From NCBI RefSeq assembly GCF_001514145.1, contig NZ_KQ948671.1, forward strand, positions 57,301 to 121,300: a stretch of DNA of 64,000 bases, read 5' to 3'. Under the pieces are notes generated by a model. It was not told the DNA's origin. It worked only from the letters and a program-made list of their open reading frames with translations, and did not search any database. Position numbers and translations under genes: made by a program. Below are positions 58,616-64,000 of the stretch, in pieces. Within the stretch, counting starts at the first letter, position 1. Each line of letters starts with the position of its first letter. This DNA comes from Streptomyces canus. Lineage in GTDB: Bacteria; Actinomycetota; Actinomycetes; Streptomycetales; Streptomycetaceae.

Positions 58616-59920
58616 ATGAGCACCGCCACCGACACGGCGGCCCCCGCGAAGAAGCGGGGTTCCGGTCTTTTCCAGGGCCTGCAGAAGGTCGGCCGCAGCC
58701 TGCAGTTGCCTATCGCCGTGTTGCCGGCGGCGGGCATTCTGCTCCGGCTCGGTCAAGCCGACTCCCAGGAGCGGTTCCACATACCGGCTGACGTGGCGAA
58801 GGTGTTCGCCGGTGCCGGCGGCGCGCTGCTGGACAGTTCCTTCGGTCTGCCCCTGCTGTTCTGTATAGGCGTGGCCATCGGCTTCGCGAAGAAGTCCGAC
58901 GGTTCCACGGCGCTGGCCGCGGTGGTCGGCTTCCTCGCCTACTACGCGGTGATCCACCAGTACCCGATCAAGGACGGCCACGAGGGCGCCACCTACACAC
59001 CGACCGGGCTCGGCGGCGGCTTCTGGCAGAAGGGCACCGAGGCCGCGCAGACCGCGAGCTTCCAGAACCCGGGCGTGCTGGGTGGCATCATCCTCGGTCT
59101 GCTGACCGCTGTGCTGTGGCAGCGCTACCACCGCAAGAGGCTCGTCGACTGGCTCGGCTTCTTCAACGGCCGTCGGCTCGTCCCGATCATCACGGCCGCC
59201 GTCGGCACGGTTCTCGGTGTCCTGGTCGTCCTGGGCTGGGAGCCCATCGGCAACGTGATCACCAACTTCGGCGAGTGGATGACCGGCCTCGGCTCCTTCG
59301 GTGCGGCCCTCTTCGGTCTGATCAACCGCGCGCTGATCCCGATCGGCATGCACCAGTTCGTCAACTCCGTGGCCTGGTTCCAGATCGGCGAGTTCACGAA
59401 CTCCTCCGGCACCGTCTTCCACGGTGACCTGCCGCGCTTCTTCGGCGGCGATCCGAGCGCCGGCATGTTCATGACTGGCTTCTTCCCGATCATGATGTTC
59501 GGCCTGCCCGCCGCCGCCCTCGCGATCGCCCACTCGGCCCGTCCGGAGCGCCGCAAGGCCGTGATGGGCATGATGATGTCGATGGCGCTGACCTCGTTCA
59601 TCACGGGTGTCACCGAGCCGATCGAGTTCACGTTCATGTTCATCGCCCCGGTGCTCTACGCCATCCACGCGGTCCTCACCGCGGTCTCGATGGCGGTGAC
59701 GTGGGCGCTGGGCATGCACATGGGCTTCAGCTTCTCGGCCGGCTTCATCGACGTCTTCATCAACTGGGGCATCTCCACCAAGCCCTGGCTGCTGATCCCG
59801 GTCGGCCTGGTCTTCGGCGCGGTCTACTACGCCGTCTTCCGCTTCGCCATCATCAAGTGGAACCTTCCCACCCCGGGTCGCGAGCCCGAGGAGGAGGTCG
59901 AGGACCTCACGAAGGCCTGA
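58616..59920 (+). CDS. nagE2: PTS EIIC sugar permease, N-acetylglucosamine type
   Basis: 434 residues from ATG 58616 (GGAGGAG upstream). About ten membrane helices with the glucose-family IIC marks: LQLPIAVLPAAGILLRLGQ, GFAKKSDGSTALAAVVGFLA, NRALIPIGMHQFVNSVAWFQ and the sugar-site region TGVTEPIEFTFMFIAPVLY. It has no IIB or IIA domain of its own, so it relies on the divergent EIIB. Sugar inferred as GlcNAc from family and dre boxes. Symbol is by analogy with S. coelicolor. Confidence 0.88.
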   Translation: MSTATDTAAPAKKRGSGLFQGLQKVGRSLQLPIAVLPAAGILLRLGQADSQERFHIPADVAKVFAGAGGALLDSSFGLPLLFCIGVAIGFAKKSDGSTALAAVVGFLAYYAVIHQYPIKDGHEGATYTPTGLGGGFWQKGTEAAQTASFQNPGVLGGIILGLLTAVLWQRYHRKRLVDWLGFFNGRRLVPIITAAVGTVLGVLVVLGWEPIGNVITNFGEWMTGLGSFGAALFGLINRALIPIGMHQFVNSVAWFQIGEFTNSSGTVFHGDLPRFFGGDPSAGMFMTGFFPIMMFGLPAAALAIAHSARPERRKAVMGMMMSMALTSFITGVTEPIEFTFMFIAPVLYAIHAVLTAVSMAVTWALGMHMGFSFSAGFIDVFINWGISTKPWLLIPVGLVFGAVYYAVFRFAIIKWNLPTPGREPEEEVEDLTKA

Positions 59921-59935
59921 TTGTCGGCCGGAGTG

Positions 59936-59981
59936 TGACGAAGGCCCCCGGAGTCCTGAACCTCTCCGGGGGCCTTCGTCA
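59936..59981. terminator. Strong bidirectional hairpin terminator
   Basis: A perfect 18-bp stem, TGACGAAGGCCCCCGGAG with CTCCGGGGGCCTTCGTCA, and a 10-base loop, between the convergent EIIC and hydrolase genes. Confidence 0.88.
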
Positions 59982-59992
59982 TGCCGTAGGGG

Positions 59993-60745
59993 CTAGATGT
60001 CGTACGACAGTCTCGGCACCGCCAGGGACACCGGACCGTCGAACACCGCTTGGGCGTCGGCGAGGTTGACCTGCGGGTCGGTCCACGGGGGAATGTGGGT
60101 GAGGACCAGGCGGCGGGCTCCTGCGCGGGTCGCCGTCTCACCCGCCTCGCGGCCGTTGAGGTGCAGGTCGGGGATGCTCTCCTTGCCGTGCGTGAAGGCC
60201 GCCTCGCACAGGAACAGGTCGGTGTCGCGGGCGAGTTCGGTCAGAGCGGGGCTGACACCCGTGTCGCCGGAGTACGTCAGGGACTTCCCGCCGTGCTCGA
60301 CGCGGATGCCGTACGCCTCCACCGGGTGCGCCACTCGCTCCGTGTGGACCGTGAACGGGCCGATGTCGAAGGTGGACGGCTTGACCGTGTGGAAGTCGAA
60401 GACCTCGCTCATGGAGGAGGCGGTGGGGGTGTCGGCGTAGGCCGTGGTGAGGCGGTGTTCGGTGCCTTCGGGGCCGTAGACCGGGATGGGGTCGCAGCGG
60501 CCGCCGTCGTGGCGGTAGTAGCGTGCGACGAAGTACGCGCACATGTCGATGCAGTGGTCGGCGTGCAGATGGCTGAGGAAGATCGCGTCGAGGTCGTAGA
60601 GACCGCAGTGGCGCTGCAGCTCGCCAAGGGCACCGTTGCCCATGTCGAGAAGCAGCCGGAAGCCGTCGGCCTCGACGAGGTAGCTCGAGCAGGCCGATTC
60701 CGCGGACGGGAACGACCCCGAGCAGCCGACGACGGTGAGCTTCAT
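59993..60745 (-). CDS. Metallo-beta-lactamase-fold hydrolase
   Basis: 250 residues from ATG 60745 (GGAGG upstream). Starts MKLTVVGCSGSFPSAESACS. Metal ligands His59-x-His61-x-Asp63-His64 in SHLHADH, a later His in ERVAHPVEAYG, Asp in SGDTGVS and a last His in VLTHIPPWTDP. It resembles RNase Z-like and AttM-like cytoplasmic hydrolases; the substrate (phosphodiester or lactone) is not known. Confidence 0.87.
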   Translation of the reverse strand: MKLTVVGCSGSFPSAESACSSYLVEADGFRLLLDMGNGALGELQRHCGLYDLDAIFLSHLHADHCIDMCAYFVARYYRHDGGRCDPIPVYGPEGTEHRLTTAYADTPTASSMSEVFDFHTVKPSTFDIGPFTVHTERVAHPVEAYGIRVEHGGKSLTYSGDTGVSPALTELARDTDLFLCEAAFTHGKESIPDLHLNGREAGETATRAGARRLVLTHIPPWTDPQVNLADAQAVFDGPVSLAVPRLSYDI

Positions 60746-60979
60746 AAAACAGAAACCTCCGCTGGCGGGAACTTTTCTGGGATGGAGACGGGGGTCGTGC
60801 GGTCCGTCGAGCGTAAGGCGCAAAACCTCCGGTCGCTCCTCCGCCAAGGGCTGTTGTGGGCGAACTCACCTGTGCTGTCACCGGTTCGGCTGGACCGGGG
60901 GTGGGTGGGGAGTGTGACCGCGCTTACGGCTTGCGCAGAGGGCGCGCAGGGCTGATCGTGCGCCGGTAACGTCGTCCTC

Positions 60980-61429
60980 ATGGACACGTCCTGGTGGCTC
61001 GCACTCGCGGCGGTGGTACTGCTCGCGCTGGTCGCGACGCTCGTGGACGGGTGGGGCCGGGGGCGTCGGCCGAAGGGGCGCGCGGACCGGGTCGATCGGC
61101 CGTCCGGGCGAACCGTGGTCCGGCCGCGGCCCGCGGAGATCTGGTGGGCGAACGTGCCGTACGAGGACGGGCCCGGGGGCAAGGACCGGCCCTGTCTGGT
61201 GCTCGCGGTGCGCGGGAAGCGGGCGACCGTCGCGAAGATCACCAGCAAGTACCACGACGAGCGGTCCGGGGTGATCCCGCTGCCGCCGGGTGCCGTCGGG
61301 GACGCGCAGGGGCGCGCGAGTTTCCTGGAGACCGACGAGCTGCGTGCGGTGCCGGTGGGGGACTTCCGGCGGAAGGTGGGGGTGGTGGACCCGGCCCTCT
61401 GGGACCAGGTCCGTCACCTGGCGACGTAG
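60980..61429 (+). CDS. Membrane-anchored PemK/MazF-like protein
   Basis: 149 residues. An N-terminal helix WWLALAAVVLLALVATLVDG is followed by a basic linker and the PemK-like barrel: RPRPAEIWWANVPYEDGPGG, KDRPCLVLAVRGKRATVAKI, then GVIPLPPGAVG and FLETDELRAVPVGDFRRKVG. MazF/PemK toxins cut mRNA; here the barrel is tied to the membrane and no antitoxin gene is next to it, so it is probably not a classical toxin. No ribosome site; TAACGT at 60967-60972 would start a transcript about at the ATG. Confidence 0.8.
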   Translation: MDTSWWLALAAVVLLALVATLVDGWGRGRRPKGRADRVDRPSGRTVVRPRPAEIWWANVPYEDGPGGKDRPCLVLAVRGKRATVAKITSKYHDERSGVIPLPPGAVGDAQGRASFLETDELRAVPVGDFRRKVGVVDPALWDQVRHLAT

Positions 61430-61433
61430 TACG

Positions 61434-62384
61434 TCACGCCCAGAGCTGACCCTGCAGCGTCTCGATCGCTTCCTCCGTCGTGGCGGCCGTGTAGACGCCC
61501 GTCGAGAGGTACTTCCAGCCGCCGTCGGCGACGACGAAGACGATGTCCGCGCTCTCGCCGGCCTTCACGGCCTTGTTGCCGACGCCGATCGCCGCGTGCA
61601 GGGCGGCGCCCGTGGAGACGCCCGCGAAGATGCCCTCCTGCTGGAGGAGCTCGCGGGTGCGGGTGACCGCGTCCGCGGAGCCGACGGAGAAGCGGGTCGT
61701 CAGCACCGACGCGTCGTACAGCTCCGGTACGAAGCCCTCATCCAGGTTCCTGAGCCCGTACACCAGGTCGTCGTAGCGCGGTTCGGCGGCGACGATCTTC
61801 ACGTCGGGCCGGTGTTCGCGCAGGTAGCGGCCGACGCCCATCAGGGTGCCGGTGGTGCCGAGGCCCGCGACGAAGTGGGTGACGGAGGGGAGGTCGGCGA
61901 GGATCTCCGGGCCGGTGGTCGCGTAGTGGGCGCCCGCGTTGTCGGGGTTGCCGTACTGATAGAGCATCACCCAGTCGGGGTGCTCGGCGGACAGCTCCTT
62001 GGCGACCCGTACGGCGGTGTTGGAGCCGCCCGCGGCGGGGGACGAGATGATCTCGGCGCCCCACATGGCGAGCAGGTCCCGGCGCTCCTGCGAGGTGTTC
62101 TCGGGCATCACGCACACGATCCGGTAGCCCTTGAGCTTGGCGGCCATCGCGAGGGAGATGCCGGTGTTGCCGGAGGTGGGCTCGAGGATGGTGCAGCCGG
62201 GCGTGAGGCGGCCGTCCTTCTCCGCCTGCTCGATCATGTGCAGGGCGGGGCGGTCCTTTACCGAGCCGGTCGGGTTGCGGTCCTCGAGCTTGGCCCAGAT
62301 GCGGACGTCGGCGGACGGCGAGAGCCGCGGCAGGCGCACCAGAGGGGTGTTGCCCACCGCGGCCAGCGGGGAGTCGTAACGCAT
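61434..62384 (-). CDS. cysM: Cysteine synthase CysM, CysO-dependent type
   Basis: 316 residues. PLP lysine Lys43 in NPTGSVKDRPALHM, phosphate loop EPTSGNTGIS, and GLGTTGTLMGVGR. The C-terminal stretch ends EEAIETLQGQLWA, like the mycobacterial CysM. With CysO (6 bases upstream) as sulfur donor, it makes cysteine from O-phosphoserine, a route thought to resist oxidative stress. Part of the operon mec-leader-cysO-cysM. Confidence 0.93.
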   Translation of the reverse strand: MRYDSPLAAVGNTPLVRLPRLSPSADVRIWAKLEDRNPTGSVKDRPALHMIEQAEKDGRLTPGCTILEPTSGNTGISLAMAAKLKGYRIVCVMPENTSQERRDLLAMWGAEIISSPAAGGSNTAVRVAKELSAEHPDWVMLYQYGNPDNAGAHYATTGPEILADLPSVTHFVAGLGTTGTLMGVGRYLREHRPDVKIVAAEPRYDDLVYGLRNLDEGFVPELYDASVLTTRFSVGSADAVTRTRELLQQEGIFAGVSTGAALHAAIGVGNKAVKAGESADIVFVVADGGWKYLSTGVYTAATTEEAIETLQGQLWA

Positions 62385-62390
62385 CGACGA

Positions 62391-62669
62391 TCAGGCCATG
62401 CCGCCGGCCACGGCCGGCAGGATCGTGACGTTGTCGCCGTCGGTGAGCTTGGTGTTGATGCCGTCGAGGAAGCGGACGTCCTCGTCGTTCAGGTAGACGT
62501 TGACGAAGCGGCGCAGCTCGCCGCCGTCCACGATGCGGGCCTGGACGCCCGCATGCCGGGTCTCGAGGTCGGCGAAGAGCTCGGCGAGGGTGTTCCCGTT
62601 GCCCTCCACCGCCTTCTGGCCCTCGGTGTAGGTGCGGAGGATGGTCGGGATGCGGACCTCGATGGCCAT
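62391..62669 (-). CDS. cysO: Sulfur carrier protein CysO (ubiquitin-like)
   Basis: 92 residues. MoaD/ThiS-like fold: IPTILRTYTEGQKAVEGNGN, RRFVNVYLNDEDVRFLDG and the end TILPAVAGGMA. The thiocarboxylate forms on the second Gly of GG, but here Met-Ala follows, so the tail must be removed first. The linked JAMM protease (62970-63401) is the likely processing enzyme as well as the one that frees cysteine. AGGAGCC precedes the start. Confidence 0.9.
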   Translation of the reverse strand: MAIEVRIPTILRTYTEGQKAVEGNGNTLAELFADLETRHAGVQARIVDGGELRRFVNVYLNDEDVRFLDGINTKLTDGDNVTILPAVAGGMA

Positions 62670-62785
62670 GGCTCAGGGCTCCTGTCGGATGGTGGCGGGT
62701 CGGTGGGCGCGCGGCAGCGCTGGTACAGCAGGTGGTGCGTGTGTGGAGCGCCGCGGCCCACGGCCGTACGGCGGCAGAGGCAGCG

Positions 62786-62881
62786 TCAACAGATGGCGCT
62801 GGCGAGCCTGCACAGGTCGACGTGCAGCCGCGCCACGAGCAGGCTGCCCGGCGTCTTCTCGCTCACGTCGTAAGAAACCAT
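62786..62881 (-). CDS. Leader peptide upstream of cysO-cysM
   Basis: 31 residues, MVSYDVSEKTPG...ending ARLHVDLCRLASAIC before TGA. The RLHVDLCRLASAIC ending is that of the putative leader peptides before many sulfur and cysteine genes in Streptomyces. Two cysteine codons, the second just before the stop, fit control by ribosome stalling when cysteine is low. No ribosome site; a -10 box lies 7 bases before the ATG, so the message is probably leaderless. The 116 bases to cysO would hold the attenuator. Confidence 0.75.
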   Translation of the reverse strand: MVSYDVSEKTPGSLLVARLHVDLCRLASAIC

Positions 62882-62887
62882 GGGGTC

Positions 62888-62893
62888 ATCGTA
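62888..62893 (-). promoter_or_regulatory. -10 box for a leaderless transcript at the leader peptide
   Basis: On the minus strand TACGAT ends 6 bases before the ATG of the leader peptide, so transcription would begin at or next to the A of the ATG. The motif fits the Streptomyces TANNNT consensus. No clear -35 is seen. Confidence 0.5.
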
Positions 62894-62969
62894 TCGATTC
62901 CCGGTCCGGGTCCCGGAGTGTGATCCCACCATGTGGACGAAATGGGGCCACTGGCTGAGATACGGCAGC

Positions 62970-63401
62970 TCAGGCCTCCTGGTACGCCGCGACGATCTCC
63001 ACGTCCTCCTCGGTGACCTCGCCGTCGACGATCCGGTAGGAGCGGAACTGGAAGTCGCCGAGGCCGTCGGTGTCCGCTGTCGAGACCAGGACGTAGTGGG
63101 CGCCGGGTTCGTTGGCGTAGGAGATGTCCGTGCGGGAGGGGTAGGCCTCGGTCGCGGTGTGGGAGTGGTAGATGACCACCGGCTCCTCGTCGCGGTCGTC
63201 CATCTCGCGGTAGAGCTTGAGCAGGTCGCCGGAGTCGAACTCGTAGAACGTGGGCGACATGGCCGCGTTCAGCATCGGGATGAACCGCTCGGGCCGGTCC
63301 GATCCGGCCGGTCCCGCGACGACTCCGCACGCCTCGTCGGGGTGGTCCTTGCGCGCGTGCGCGACGATCTGGTCGACGAGGGCCTGGGTGATGGTCAGCA
63401 T
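62970..63401 (-). CDS. mec: Mec-type JAMM metalloprotease (CysO-cysteine hydrolase)
   Basis: 143 residues from ATG 63401. JAMM site: Glu23 in HPDEACGVVAG and His79-x-His81-x7-Ser89-x2-Asp92 in YHSHTATEAYPSRTD. It cuts the bond between CysO and the new cysteine, and likely trims the CysO tail. First gene of the sulfur operon, 88 bases upstream of the leader peptide, which seems to have its own start site. Confidence 0.9.
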   Translation of the reverse strand: MLTITQALVDQIVAHARKDHPDEACGVVAGPAGSDRPERFIPMLNAAMSPTFYEFDSGDLLKLYREMDDRDEEPVVIYHSHTATEAYPSRTDISYANEPGAHYVLVSTADTDGLGDFQFRSYRIVDGEVTEEDVEIVAAYQEA

Positions 63402-63420
63402 GTCGGAAAGGATAAGCAGA

Positions 63421-63457
63421 GGGCCGCTGCGTACCGAGGATCGGTACGCAGCGGCCC
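63421..63457 (-). terminator. Hairpin terminator after the amino acid permease
   Basis: GGGCCGCTGCGTACCGA and TCGGTACGCAGCGGCCC form a perfect 17-bp stem with a 3-base loop, between the permease stop and the mec start on the minus strand. Confidence 0.85.
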
Positions 63458-63493
63458 ACATGCCGGACGGGTGCCGGAGCTGTTCCGGACTTC

Positions 63494-64000
63494 CTAGCCC
63501 GCGGCCTTCTCGAACTCCGGCTCGCGCCGGTCCGTGATCCCGGGGTTGCGGGTCTTCAGTACGGCCCAGCCGATCCCCAGCGCGGCGGCCCATCCGGCCA
63601 TCACGTACAGACAGACGCGGGAGTCGGCGTCGTACGCGATCAGGCAGGTCACGAAGAGCAGGAACACGATGGCGATCCAGCTGCCGACGGAGCCGCCCGG
63701 CGCCGGGAAGGAGGAGGCGGGCAGCCGGCCGGCCACGACCTCGCGGCGGTAGCGCACATGGCTGATCAGGATCATCAGCCAGGTCCAGATGCCCGCCGCG
63801 GTCGCGACCGAGACGACGTATCCGAAGGCCTTCTCCGGCACGACGTAGTTCAGCACCACGCCGATGCCCATGAAGAGCACGGAGACCGTGATGGCCAGCG
63901 CCGGCGTCCGCGTCGCGGAGAGCTTGTTGAAGGCCTGGGGTGCCTCGCCGCTGTCGGCCAGGGTGCGCAGCATGCGGCCCGTGGAGTACATGCCGGAGTT
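63494..64000 (-). CDS. APC-family amino acid permease, C-terminal part (cut by window end)
   Basis: 168 residues in the window; the frame runs on beyond base 64000 (NSGMYSTGRMLRTLADSGEA). This is the usual loop before helix 9, followed by RTPALAITVSVLFMGIGVVL, GIWTWLMILISHVRYRREV and two last helices (SWIAIVFLLFVTCLIAYDAD, YVMAGWAAALGIGWAVLKT). Matches the AAT/GABA-type permeases of Streptomyces. Substrate unknown. Confidence 0.88.
   Translation of the reverse strand, partial: NSGMYSTGRMLRTLADSGEAPQAFNKLSATRTPALAITVSVLFMGIGVVLNYVVPEKAFGYVVSVATAAGIWTWLMILISHVRYRREVVAGRLPASSFPAPGGSVGSWIAIVFLLFVTCLIAYDADSRVCLYVMAGWAAALGIGWAVLKTRNPGITDRREPEFEKAAG

Noticed and set aside
63402..63493. Riboswitch in front of mec
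   Set aside because: The only structure is one perfect 17-bp hairpin, which is simply explained as the terminator of the permease gene; no SAM or other riboswitch core is seen.

Overview
The window looks like a chromosome segment of a Streptomyces species or close relative. Coding third positions are almost all G or C, GTG starts and 4-base ATGA/GTGA overlaps are common, and several genes are typical of that group: an SsgA-like sporulation protein, a class E sortase with a matching LAxTG substrate, an XRE/DUF397/ATPase triad, DasR-type operators in front of a PTS permease, and a CysO-CysM-Mec cysteine route.

Layout. 0-3.8 kb: class E sortase, secreted GH30 glycosidase and a SEC-C protein. 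3.8-9.3 kb: an accessory patch with a type VII secretion-like pair (ESX-type small protein plus a WXG-type protein with no recognisable toxin domain), three related two-helix membrane proteins, a secreted protein, and two related Cys/His-rich small proteins. Three copies of a short MITE-like repeat, an IS transposase remnant and a displaced fragment of the ESX-type gene also lie here. 9.3-10.8 kb: an SDR and an unknown protein. 10.8-22.7 kb: a defence island. Z1 helicase, PD-(D/E)XK nuclease, MORC/MutL-like GHKL ATPase, a protein of unknown function and a cytosine methylase-like protein are translationally coupled, followed by an intact C5-methylase. Upstream on the same strand are a Vsr nuclease and an AspBHI-like modification-dependent nuclease. 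The second methylase-like protein has Arg where the catalytic Cys should be. 22.7-28.7 kb: an abaA/Scr-type regulatory triad, then a membrane protein, an unknown protein, a nucleoside deaminase and a BtrH-like protein. 28.7-31 kb: decayed genes and an orphan sugar-binding lipoprotein.

31-64 kb is mostly ordinary core genome: an ECF sigma factor with a long membrane extension, SsgA-like protein, small stress proteins (Hsp20, DUF2267), a sortase-anchored alginate lyase-like protein, MFS transporter, DUF445, GDSL hydrolase, an ABC exporter with two permeases, a bifunctional penicillin-binding protein, a GroES-like protein, Bcp, two HNH nucleases beside tRNA-Leu(UAG), RdgB and RNase PH. It ends with the GlcNAc-type PTS genes with three dre-like boxes, a metallo-beta-lactamase-fold hydrolase, a membrane-anchored PemK-like protein, and mec / leader peptide / cysO / cysM.

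The genes most likely to act together are the six coupled defence genes plus Vsr and the AspBHI-like nuclease; the sortase and the LAATG protein; the two PTS genes under shared operators; and Mec-CysO-CysM. All family assignments are read from motifs by eye; no database search was run.
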